Source: Entomortierella parvispora
Lineage: Eukaryota; Mortierellomycota; Mortierellomycetes; Mortierellales; Mortierellaceae
NCBI GenBank assembly: GCA_963573315.1
Contig: OY752144.1
Location: forward strand, 1,234,501 to 1,298,500
Reading direction: 5' to 3'
DNA length: 64,000 nucleotides
In this document: positions 12,357-22,598 of the stretch, piece by piece
Numbering within the stretch: position 1 is the stretch's first letter
Layout of the letters: every line of letters starts with the position of its first letter
Notes under the pieces: generated by a model
The model's input: the letters and a program-made list of their open reading frames with translations, nothing else
Databases searched by the model: none
What the model was told of the DNA's origin: nothing
Made by a program: the position numbers and the translations under genes

Positions 12357-13760
12357 GTTTGAGACTAGTAGGCTGTTTTGTTCGAGGTTGTAGGAGTCAA
12401 TTGGGAGGGGACAAGTGTCGAGGACAGTGGTGGGGCGTTACAGCGGAGGAGAGCAAGGCAAAAGAAGAGATGAAGGGTTGATGTGAAGACTCTGACGAAG
12501 AGAACAAAAGAGAGAAATCGGTAACAAAGAACGAACGAGAGCCGTTTATATAACAACTTTTACTCTCCATCGACTGAGAGATGAGCAGATGGAGATCTCC
12601 ATCTGCCATTCGCACCAACCCGGTCTGGACAGGACATAAACAAAAATGGGCAGCCTCGGTTGCGTGTCCGCCCATTCAGGCGCAAACCAGTGAAAAGAAG
12701 AAGACAACCGTTCGGGCTCTGAACCCTCTTGCGCATTCCCAGCGTTCTATTTTCGACACCTGCCACTTGCGTCTGTGCCACCACTATTGTTTACCAGGAT
12801 TCCTTGCCGATGTTCATTCCAGCGCCCAAATTGAACTTTTTCAACGCCCAATCCAACTCCATGCCCCTCGAAGATGGATGGACCTGAGACTGATGAGGTG
12901 GGATCATTGTTGTCATGGCTAGCATTCCTCTTTTATTTTTTGTTCCCTTTTTTTCTACTTTATTTCGATAGTCGTAATTTTCTCCGGTCTCTGCGGAAGT
13001 AACACAACGAGCGAAAGGCAGGGTGTTGATGAGGAAAGCGTCATTCATACAAGAAATAAGAACCCATTTAGAGGATCAATAGATAAGGATGACACAGAAA
13101 CCAGTGTCTCCTTGACCACACAATGGCTTTTCTTTCTTTTCTTTTTTTTTTTTGCTTGCTGGGCGTATTATTGTGCCTGCCAACAGGTGAAAGAGAATTC
13201 AAATAGAGTTGAGGGCAATTTGTTGCCCCGCAAACATTCGTGATAAAGTCAACAACTCTCACCAACAGCAGGCAAAAGACATCGATCGCCGCTTTTTGCC
13301 CCTTTCTCGTGTGTGTTGGTGGTAGCACGAGTTAAAAATATACCAAGCAAATCAGATCTCAAGTCTGTGGCCATGTGCATGAAGAGCAGCGCCATGCTCT
13401 CGATCGCGCCGCGTCCCTGTTCAAACGTCTCTGCAGCAACAGTCCTGCTGCTCCATTTTGCCCAATTTGGACGAGCTTGTTCTGTTTCATTAACGTAAAG
13501 ATGCTTTCAGGTCCCGCCTTCTCAAATCCGGTGCACATTTTGGGCTCGTACGGAAACAACTTTGTCTCTCCGCATAAATACATCGCTCACAAGGAATCCG
13601 ACATGTACCGAGAAAAAAATGACTCGACATTGACGCGACTGGAGTAGGCAGAGGTAACAAGCATGGGTACAAATGGCAGTTTTATTAGTCCATTCAGTAT
13701 TTATGGGGAGAGAGGGCCATTCCTTACAACCTGACTTCCTTTTCCTTGAGGTTGGCCATT
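12357..13760. other. 1.4-kb intergenic region, no gene recognised
   Basis: Holds the promoter of the GPI-type protein on its left and the 3' flank of the cysteine-rich gene on its right. Short open frames exist on both strands but show no family motif, signal peptide or splice-linked continuation. Confidence 0.5.
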
Positions 13761-14066
13761 TTAGGGTTTGCAGCCGTATGAGTCTGCTGGGGGCCAGCTC
13801 CCCACGGGGCGGTAACCAGTCTTGCACTTGGACGTACCACCGGCGCCATGGCAGCAGTCTTGGTACTTCTGCAGTGACTCCTTGGCATCGACTGTGGCGC
13901 AGACATTACCATTATCTTCCTGGTAACCATTGCCGAGATTGCAGCACGAGGCGTCGTAATTAGGCTTGAAACAGGAGCAGATACCGTATGGGACTCCGTT
14001 TGGAGCAGCAGAGACAGCGACGGACGCGACTACGAGCAAAGCGATGGAGGCAATGGAAAAGCGCAT
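13761..14066 (-). CDS. Small secreted cysteine-rich protein
   Basis: Single-exon 101-residue protein. The signal peptide is clear (MRFSIASIALLVVASVAVSA), leaving a mature protein of about 80 residues with nine cysteines arranged C-x-C, CC, C, CC, C, C (ICSCFKP, ASCCNLG, NVCATVD, DCCHGAG, SKCKTG, YGCKP). The two CC doublets recall hydrophobins, but the spacing and the extra N-terminal C-x-C do not fit the eight-Cys hydrophobin pattern. It could be a wall protein, an antimicrobial or an effector-like protein; nothing in the sequence decides between these. The odd number of cysteines means either one free thiol or dimer formation. Confidence 0.8.
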   Translation of the reverse strand: MRFSIASIALLVVASVAVSAAPNGVPYGICSCFKPNYDASCCNLGNGYQEDNGNVCATVDAKESLQKYQDCCHGAGGTSKCKTGYRPVGSWPPADSYGCKP

Positions 14067-16743
14067 GGTGAAGATCTTTTGGATTTGAGGGTATTGCTGA
14101 TGGTTGGTAGTTGATGTTCGATTGTGGAAAAAAATGAAAAAAGAGAACCAGGACGAAAACGTTTAGCTTTTATATGTTGTCCGGACGCCCCTAGTCTGCG
14201 CAAAATGAGTCCACTCCAAGTCACCTTCAGAGTGGAGGAGCTGTCCTTTACGCCCATCCTACTGCTGTCTCCCTGTCCCTCTCCACAACTTTTTTTGGAA
14301 CGCGCTTGGGAAAACACCAGCGCCGAGTGGTGGCCCCCTAATGTCGCTTGAACATTTGTTTCTTTTTTTGAACAAGACGCTAGAGCGCGTCAGATGGCGC
14401 GAACACAAAAATCCATGGACACAACACACAAGCTGTTCTATTTTCAGTCCCTTCACAGCGCTAGACTTCTTTTTCACAGTCCCTCCTTTTTGACAACGAC
14501 ATCGCTAGTCACATCAAGACGCTAGACTAAGATCATCCTTACACGCCAGCTTTTCTTTTCGTAGCCAAGCCCTGGTTTGCAGCAAACGATGGCTTTTAGG
14601 AACGAAAGCTCGGGCTTTTTTTAGAAGAGGCAGGGAACACCAAGCGGAGGATTTACCACTAAGTCCTTCTGCTCTCTTGACTCGTGAGGAATATGCATCC
14701 TCGGCTCAGAGTTATCTTTATTATCCTCACAAGATCCAATTCCGAGGGCTTTTGTGGTCAGACTCTCGCATTTTTCCCTGGAGTAGGTCATGCGTAGGAA
14801 AGCCCACTTGAAAGAGGGAGAAATATAGGCCCACTGTGAAGGATCTACCCCTAAGAATTATGACCAGGAGTCCGACCGAGCACTACAAGCACGATGTGCA
14901 TTGCATGATTGATCCTGCAATGGACTTTTTGGAGGCAGTTTTCTTGATTCACTGCATCCAAGTCTAGATCCTCTGTATATGTAGTGATTTATTCCAGCTT
15001 TCTTGTCTAGTTTAGTTTGAGGCCACACCATGTGTTGAGAGTCTCATCTGAAAAAACAGGTCTCCTTTATTGTCGCACATGATCTGGCTAGTCTAGCTCT
15101 TGACAACAGCGCCAAAGCTCTCACATTTGACCACCTGATGAGATGCTTCGCGTCTTGTTACTAGAAAACGCGGCGCTTGTCAGTGACACGCCCAAGATTG
15201 ATCACGGCGGCACTCCAAACGATGAATTGCTTCGGATTACGGGATAGGTACAAGTTCACTTGACTCTAGTTGGTCCAATTCGCCTTACTTGGTTATCTTT
15301 GATCATGCCCGCAGGATTCGAGATGGTCGGGGTCATTTAACGATATGAACTGTAGATCTCTGATCGCCTTGCGGTTGTGCAGCTATGCCACTGAGTAGCT
15401 TGCTTGAAACTGTAGCCTTACTACGGTCATTGTGTGTCTTTATATAGGCCGACGTCATTCCATCCGACCTCGATGTTCAACCATTGCAGCGCCTTCATAA
15501 TACTATTTCTCAGGGTTACTAAATGGACCCCTTCAGTTTGGATGGAAAGGAAGAGACTTTGCCACGGAAAAAGTCTCTTGAACGCTGAAAACGGACGATC
15601 GGCTCAAGAGAGCAATTCATGAAAGCACAAGTAAATACCTTCAGGCTACTCCAGGCGTGGGACGTCGGATATCGTAGCACGGCAGGGCGCAGCCTATCGC
15701 CTAGCCGTGGCATTAGAACGTGCAGGAAGATAAGGAACTGTAGCTCTTTGAAACCACAATGTCGTCACAAAAGTCGTCCAACAATGCAAAAGATATAGTG
15801 AAGGCAAAGGCGGCAGTGGTAGTTTTCGTTTCCCGGGCAATGGTTGCGTACGAAAACATTAGGGTGTGGCGCTCGAAGCCATTTTTACTCAATTGCATGT
15901 TCGTGTACGTTGCCCCATGCAGCACTTGTGTCAGAACCTCACTGTCCATTGACTTTGCGCAGATGTGGATGGCGTGCCAGGCCTTTCATCCTCGAGGCGC
16001 AGTATTTCACGAACAACGAAGTACATAGGTGGTCTTGAATTGTTGAGGACGCGTGGGACATTTTTGAAACTGCCTTTTCAGGCCGCAAGGAAAAGGGTGG
16101 TCTAGAGTGGGATTCCTGGTTCTTTTCCCCTATTCGCTGGTTGAATCTTGTGCGATCACGCGGCACAGAAAGAGACGGAACCTTGAGCTGCTCAATTGCT
16201 CAGCTTGATTGCCTTTAACGGTGGGGATCGTGGCTGTCCCAGCTCTGTCCGGGTGTGTGCCCTCGTCCACTGTTCACCCTTCCGAACCCCTTGCCTCATC
16301 GTGGCGTGGGTTGTTTGTTGGTGAAGCAAGGACCCTAAAGGTTGTCTGAGAGATAGGGTTGTGCCCGCAAATCCTTATCCCACACCGCAATACATGTACA
16401 TCCAACTCGAGTCATCAACCTAAAGCGGCCAGAAAGGCCGAATCGCCCTGTACCAGAGAATCGAGATCCTGTCGCTGTCGGAAACGGACCGCTGGAAAGA
16501 TACGATTGCTGGTTTTGTCCAGATTCCTATTTAAACAACGGCTTCCCTCTTCTCCTCCCCCCTCCTTCTTTTCCTTCTTTGTTGCACAATTGCTAAGGGA
16601 TACCCCAAATCTCCTACATTCGACATTCGTCTTTGACCTAGATCCAACAGCCTTGATCTGCATTCGAATTTGACTCTTTCTGGCTCGATCTTTTCAACTC
16701 TTGCACATACCACCCTCTATCCCCTTTTAATCTATTCATTACA
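14067..16743. other. 2.7-kb gene-poor region
   Basis: The longest gene-free stretch in the window. It contains the promoter of the small cysteine-rich gene (TATA-like ttttatatgt at about 14167) and the pyrimidine-rich leader of the MFS gene (16540-16740, CTTCCCTCTTCTCCTCCCCC). In the middle (14450-16300) I find no convincing coding exon, tRNA or transposase motif. Short open frames such as the one at 15713-15949 on the minus strand have no recognisable feature. Confidence 0.5.
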
Positions 16744-18591
16744 ATGGCTAACATCTCCACCGAGAAGCCAGCACTGCAACGGCGGGACACAGCTATCACA
16801 GTCAAAACTATGGTCGAGATGGTGTCAATTCCACCAGCCGGTGCCTCCTCAGTTTCTGCAATGGCAACATCGGCTCCTATCTCCATTTCCGCTTCCGAAG
16901 AAGTCAATGCTCAAAAGCCTGACGTGCCCTCACTTTCACCCGTTCGCGACGGTGGCCCCAAAGCTTGGCTTGTGGTTTTGGGATCGTTCCTCATCCACAC
17001 CTTCGCCTTTGCGCCAACAGAGTACATCTTCGGCATCTTTGAGCTGCACTACCAAACTATTTACCCCTCCGCCTCCGCCTCATCCATCGCCTTTATCGGC
17101 ACAACGGGAAGTGCAACGACCTACATTGCAGGCTTTCTGGCCGGTGTTGTTGCAGATCGGGTTGGTTTCCGAAAGACAGCATTCTGTGGCACCGTTATTA
17201 TGGCCCTGTCCCTCGTTTTGGCTTCATTCGCCAGACAGGTAACACAACTCCCCACTTGAGCCTAGAGCCATTGGCTTGCTTCAGGGATACTAATCGTGGT
17301 CGATGTCACCTCTGTCATGTTGTGAAATCTCATTAGCTCTGGGTTCTGTATCTAACGCAAGGCATCATGTTTGGAATTGGAGCGTCGCTTGCCTACTATC
17401 CCGCTATTGCGGCCCCATCCCACTACTTTTCGAAACAGCGAGGTCTTGCGACCGGATTGGCCGTCTCAGGTGTGGGTGTAGGCGGGTTAGTTCTTGCCCC
17501 AGCCACTCATACACTGATCGACCGATACGATATCTTTTGGACTCTCCGCATCTTGGGTCTCATCTGCTTGGTGACATGGTGCGTATCGGGGGCTTGGTTA
17601 TGATGGACAATGTGGCGTAGAAGTACTCCCTTTCTTCCGGTCCACCATCCGCGAACTTGTTCTCTGATCTAACCTGCCCTTTTCGGAATGCTTGTTAGTG
17701 GAATCGCCAGTTTATTAATTGCTGAGAGAAAGGAACACTTTGAGGCTCAGGGTTCATTTGATGTCATCCGACAAGATGACCCCGAAAACGACAAGGCCAC
17801 AAGCGATGACCATGACCCTGATGCTGGTCGCCGAGCCAAGGACCAGCACCAACCCTCGTTCTTGGATGCCCTCCAAGTGTTTAAGGATCCTCGATTCCTG
17901 TCGCTCTCCTTGGGAGAGTTGGCAGCCTCCATCGGTGTTTTGATTCCACTCTATTACATGCAAAGTAAGCATTTCCGCTGAATCTCTAGGCAAGCGCGTC
18001 GCGCTTTTCAGTGCTCTCTAACATCTTCTATGTTGTCTGTACATAGCCTACGCGGTTTTCATTGGAGTCTCTGCAGAGAATGGTGCGTTGATCCTAGGAT
18101 TGTCCAACGGAGCCTCGTTTGCCGGTCGTATTGCTCTTGGATTGATTGCCGACTATGTGTCAAATTCGAAAATGTTGCTACTCTGCTCTTGGATGACAGC
18201 CTTCTCAGTTATGGTTGTCTGGACACTTGCAAAGTCTTTTGGGTCACTGTTGGCGATGGCATTGATGTTTGGGTTCTTCGCAGGTGGCTATGTGTCCTTG
18301 GTGCCTGTGGCTGTTGCAAAATCTTTTGGTACCAAACAAATGGCATCGACTATCGGGTTTGTGTACTTCTCTGCAGGGTTGGGCATGCTGGGTGGCGCAC
18401 CGCTGGCAGGATATCTTTTGGATGTGACACGACCCGCAATCTCGTACTTGCCCGTGACACTCACCGCAGGATCGATGATGACCTTGGGAGCTATTTGCAT
18501 CTCATTCTGGGCATTCTTCAACTGGCGTACGCTGCGGGCGCAACGCACATCTACAGAAACGACAACGGTTGTCTACGAAGAAGCAGCTTAG
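16744..18591 (+). CDS. MFS transporter, monocarboxylate/MCH type
   Basis: Major facilitator protein of 515 residues in four exons (16744-17238, 17337-17578, 17699-17964, 18047-18591). The first ~70 residues are a Ser/Ala-rich cytoplasmic tail; transport starts at DGGPKAWLVVLGSFLIHTF, the usual opening of fungal monocarboxylate-type (MCH) carriers. The segment FGIFELHYQTIYP then the MFS loop ADRVGFRKTAFCGT mark the N-half. A charged central loop (GSFDVIRQDDPENDKATSDD) separates the halves, and the C-half has GASFAGRIALGLIADYV, a second motif-A-like loop. Fungal members include MCH riboflavin and orphan carriers; real monocarboxylate transport is unproven, so substrate is open. It lies about 2.8 kb upstream of the lactate dehydrogenase gene on the other strand, which is suggestive but not evidence of a shared pathway. 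Confidence 0.9.
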
Positions 18592-18806
18592 AAAAGCGGA
18601 TTAAAGTTTAAAAAATACCTGATTAAATATTACTCTAAATATTTTTCTCTCTCGAGGGAACAGCCGTTAATGGGAAGACATCCTTTTCATTCTTTCACTT
18701 CTCCATTCATTCATTCTTTCCGTCATCCCTTTCTCTTTTCTTTGCTCGCTCCCCCCTTCTGGTCAATCCCTTTTTCCTTTCTTCCACACATATATATTTG
18801 CACACC

Positions 18807-19868
18807 ATGTCGGATGATGAAGGCGCAAGCAACAGTAAGGAAGCATCAACCTCTCGGTCCCTGAATGGTCAGGTTTGCAACTCGACTCTTACACCTTCGT
18901 TTCATTTCAAACGACTTAGACGAACGCCTGTTGGCAGCATGCAGAGAAGACAATCTCGAGCTTCTCGAGGAAGTTCTTTCTTCTGATCCCAGCTCATTCG
19001 ACATTAACCACACAGACGGTCTTGGCAACTCTGCCCTCCATTACGCGTAAGCCCGAAGAGTCGAGAGAGAAAAGAAGAAATAACGTCACGTCGTTTCCTT
19101 CTCGTGCTGCATGGAGAACAGGACAGACAACAAACAAATCGAAATCGAACAGGATGGAAGGATCCTATTAGAAGGACAAAACAGACTGCTAGCGCAACTT
19201 GTTCACTCTAGCTGACGCACGTCTCATTCCTTGTTTTTCTAGTGCAAGATACGCTTCAACCGATTGCTTAGAAGTGGTGCTATACTTTGACGGCATTGAC
19301 ATCAATATTAAGAACCGTCTCGAATGGGAAACCCCTCTTCACAAGGCTGTTGTATACGATGACCCTGAGCTTGCTTTGACTATGACCCATCTTCTTGTGA
19401 GCGCAGGAGCTTCGACAACCGGTAAGTGATTCTTTGTCGACTTTCAGAAAGATCCACTGAGATGATGATCGGAGCTGACTCGGCTTTTTGTTGTCTGCCC
19501 CTGATTCTTTTGTACTACTTAGTTCTCAACAAGCAAAAGCAGACACCCGCAGACAAAGCCCCAAGCGACACCCATGGCGAAGTCAAGGACTATCTGGAGA
19601 CCGTTCGCATTGGATCAAACTATGTATGACAAGAAGGACAAAGCATGCTGGCTGTGCTGTTGTGCGATATTAATAACCAGTCAATCTATTTTGGAGAGGC
19701 TGTTCAAGGAGCCCTGAGCATAGACAAGGCACGAGGAACGAACACACACAGTTGCTGATCTCGTCAATGCTTTCTTCCATTTTCTTATTGATGCTTTTAT
19801 AGGACGCAAGAGACATTCCTGTTGAGGATGATGATGACTCGGATGGCGTTGCAAGCGACGAGGATTAA
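18807..19868 (+). CDS. Small ankyrin-repeat protein
   Basis: Five exons (18807-18867, 18920-19046, 19243-19421, 19523-19623, 19803-19868) give 177 residues. An acidic/Ser start (MSDDEGASNSKEASTSRS) is followed by ankyrin units: DERLLAACREDNLELLEEVL, then DGLGNSALHYAARYAST, CLEVVLYFDGIDINIKNRL, EWETPLHKAVVYDDPEL and a last half unit KQTPADKAP. The protein ends in an acidic tail, DIPVEDDDDSDGVASDED. It looks like the conserved short fungal ankyrin proteins of unknown role related to yeast YGL242C; that link is from memory of the family. Ankyrin repeats imply protein binding and the protein has no targeting signal. Confidence 0.85.
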
Positions 19869-20228
19869 AACAAACAGAAGACGAGGAAGGCTGGCTTCCA
19901 GACCACTTCTTGAACGATATCAATGCCTCGATAGACTACCCCCGTCAAAACAAAAGGCGATGAGATGAGGCCCCTCAAAATAAATTCACGAATTTGAAAA
20001 CTGGGCAAACAACCTGCCAAGACCACCGTGTGAACCATCCAAAACTATTAGATGGGCCTCTATAGTCTACGCTTTGCCGTTAATATATTAAGGGCTCGAT
20101 GGCTCTGCGCATGAAGATTGATGGGTTTTATTGTGACAGAACTGCTGACTATGGTATAACGACGACTCGAGACATATTCGTCGTATGTGGTTTGGTTTAG
20201 TAAGAGGACAATACTCAATGCAAAAATG
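19869..20228. other. Convergent 3' intergenic region
   Basis: 360 bp between the stop codons of the ankyrin gene (plus) and lactate dehydrogenase (minus). AT-rich, including ttaatatatta near 20080, probably used as 3' processing signals. No gene seen. Confidence 0.5.
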
Positions 20229-21389
20229 TTACTGCTCCCTGGCAAGCTGCTCTTTGACAAGTTGACTCTCCGCAGGTCGTTTCACTGTGTTGGATTTTCT
20301 GTAATGCTTGCATGTCTCCTGGTTGGCCCTGACATAGTCCTGCAGGGCGAGTTCCTCCTGCTCACTCATTCTTGGATGCACCGTCCGCCCAATGCCCCTT
20401 GCGCCCAGGACTGTTGGCAAAGCGATGCAGGCGTCGTACCGCTCAGAGTACACGGACAAGGGAACGACGATTTTCTTGTCAAAGACAATGGCGGCGATCA
20501 ACTCGGAAACGATGGCCCCAATACCAAAACCAGAGGCAATCTTTCTGTCGACAATCTCGTAAATTCGATGGGCCGTCTGATGCGCAATCTTGCCCTGTGT
20601 GACCTTGGACTCGAGTTCTGGAAGTTCATTCAATGGTTGACCTGCGATCGTGGCCGAAGACCACACGGCCACTTGCTTGTCGCCATGATCGCCCACGATA
20701 AAGGCCTGGATGGCGTTCTCGTCTACGGCCCCGATAGAGTCTTCCTCATCGCTTTCATAAGCACCGTCGTCGCTGCTGCAGCTGCTACCCCTGCTTCTCC
20801 GACCATGGTTCTTGCGGACGAGAGCCTTCTGAATGGCGCCGCGGAAACGGGCCGTGTCCAAGGTAGTGCCAGAGCCAAAGACCTGATTAGCAGGCAGGCC
20901 CGAGAGTTTTTGGGCCATGAAGGTCATGATGTTGACAGGGTTCGTGACCATGATCAGGATAGCGGACGACTTGATGGGCTGGATCTTGGAGAGCACATCC
21001 TTGAGGACGTTCTCGTTACGTTCCAGGAGCTTGTCTCGACTCTCACCGGGGGCCTGGCGATAACCGGCAGTCATCACAATGATATCGGCCTGCCCGATGG
21101 CAGAGATGGGGACCTTGAGCGTCGAGGCGCGATTTGATACTCCTGGACCGTCAGCCAGCGACGAATAGGGATCGGAGACAGCGGTGACAATCTTGGCCGA
21201 CGAGAAGAAGGCTGAATCTTCAAGGTCAAGGGTTTGACCCTCGGCAAAACTCTCGTCGATATCGTAGAGGATGAAATCCGATGCGACAGAGCGCATCAGA
21301 CAGGCAAAGGCGACAGAAGTGCCAACGAGACCAGTACCAATGATGGCGACCTTGGGCGAGTTGAACACGGTGGAGCGCTTACTGTTCAT
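20229..21389 (-). CDS. L-lactate dehydrogenase with acidic insertion
   Basis: Intron-free 386-residue LDH/MDH-family enzyme interconverting pyruvate and L-lactate with NAD(H). Residues visible: Rossmann motif GTGLVGTS (18-25), Asp in LYDIDES (43), substrate-specificity Gln112 in GYRQAPGESR (Gln marks lactate rather than malate dehydrogenase) with Arg118, Asn150 in TNPVN, Asp178 and Arg181 in LDTARFR, and catalytic His235 in VGDHGDK. Typical LDHs are about 310-335 residues. The excess here comes from a basic-then-acidic Ser-rich insertion at residues 191-224, just before the catalytic His strand, a smaller insertion around 78-95 (DGPGVSNRAST) before the active-site loop, and a charged C-terminal tail of about 35 residues. 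The first ATG gives the standard start. Confidence 0.92.
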   Translation of the reverse strand: MNSKRSTVFNSPKVAIIGTGLVGTSVAFACLMRSVASDFILYDIDESFAEGQTLDLEDSAFFSSAKIVTAVSDPYSSLADGPGVSNRASTLKVPISAIGQADIIVMTAGYRQAPGESRDKLLERNENVLKDVLSKIQPIKSSAILIMVTNPVNIMTFMAQKLSGLPANQVFGSGTTLDTARFRGAIQKALVRKNHGRRSRGSSCSSDDGAYESDEEDSIGAVDENAIQAFIVGDHGDKQVAVWSSATIAGQPLNELPELESKVTQGKIAHQTAHRIYEIVDRKIASGFGIGAIVSELIAAIVFDKKIVVPLSVYSERYDACIALPTVLGARGIGRTVHPRMSEQEELALQDYVRANQETCKHYRKSNTVKRPAESQLVKEQLAREQ

Positions 21390-21925
21390 TGCGTTGATTT
21401 TCTTCTTGGGGTTGAGAGGGATGCAGAGAAGGCGTGCTGGTAGGTGAGTACGAGGAGCAAAGTGCGATGGGCGTGCAGATGTTGAAGAAGGGATACCGAA
21501 AGCAAGAATGGGAACAATCGAGGAAGGGACGCGATTTATATACCTTTTTCTTTATCTGTTACCATCCCTTGTTTTTCTGTACTCATTATCTTTGGTCCAC
21601 TTGGCGCAACGATTCAGGGAAATGCTCCAAGGTGCCAGAGGCCCTGGTTCTTTGGACCCATTGCCAGGCCCTGGCACTTTGTGTGCATTGTTCATGTTTG
21701 CTTCGATGGAGCCACAGGTAGTAACACCATTCAGCTGATCATCCCAGCCCCACCCAAAAACAAAAGATTGAGATTTTGGGTTGCATAGCATAGGGTCGAA
21801 AACACTAGGTGGTAACAGGGATGATGGTGATGGTTCTTTGGACCATTGCTCGGTATGGAAGAAGAGGAAGATCTTCACTCATAGATAAGGGGGTCGCATG
21901 ATGGGTTTCTCTCCCTTTTACAGGT

Positions 21926-21978
<53 letters not shown>

Positions 21979-22598
21979 TCTCTGTCTCTCTCTCTCTCTC
22001 CTGACCCAGGAAGTATTCAGAAAGAAGAGGGCAAGTAGAAAAATCAAGATACTCCTCCCTCCTGCTGCTCTCATCCCCCTACCTCCCTGCAGACTTTCTT
22101 TGCAGGATTTCAATCTACACTCTTCCTTGTTTGCTGACGTGTTGCTGCCTAGTAAGACGTAGAAAAGTATGCCATCCATCCACGCGTCCTTCCATGAACA
22201 GAAGCTGCGACTGCGCTTGGGTGTGGCCCACTCTTTCCCATGTGGATTACCTCATAGACCGCCAAAGCCGTACTGTCTGGCGTGATTTTTGATCCTCAAA
22301 TGGGTCGGGTTGCACGATGTCCATTGCATGCAGGGCGTGGGCGAAGGGGCCGATTGGATTGTTTGAGCGGACACGTTGGATGCAATCTGCAGTACTCGGC
22401 TGGTGCCCAGAACGTATGCCCAGAACGTGCCTGGTAGGCCCTTTCAATACCCGATCTTAGCAATGCGGCGTCTGATCAACAGTTGAGCCATTCGCCCTGT
22501 GAACATTCGTTTATCAAATCCCTCTGTCCTGCAGCTCACTTTTTGTACTCCCCATTAACCACATGGTATCTTTTATTTCACCTCTTTCTCCTGATTAT
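21390..22598. promoter_or_regulatory. LDH promoter and F-box gene 3' flank
   Basis: 1.2 kb. The LDH leader side has the sequence TATAAATC on the minus strand at about 21535-21542, a plausible TATA element roughly 145 bp before the start codon. Further out is a CT dinucleotide repeat. No coding gene is supported; frames here read through the repeat. Confidence 0.5.
21928..22001. repeat. (CT)n microsatellite
   Basis: About 74 bp of TC/CT dinucleotides interrupted by two TCTGTC units and one TTTC. Lies about 540 bp upstream of the LDH start codon. Antisense frames read it as Arg-Glu repeats and are artefacts. Confidence 0.95.

Noticed and set aside
20187-21137. 316-codon plus-strand frame opposite lactate dehydrogenase
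   Set aside because: It lies antisense to an enzyme with all catalytic residues in place; the frame is open because of codon-position bias and encodes no motif.
16744-21389. A lactate utilisation cluster (MFS carrier plus LDH)
   Set aside because: The ankyrin gene lies between them, the two are convergent with separate promoters, and the carrier's substrate cannot be read from sequence; proximity alone is not enough.
21805-22179. Minus-strand frame with Arg-Glu repeats
   Set aside because: Translation of the CT microsatellite.
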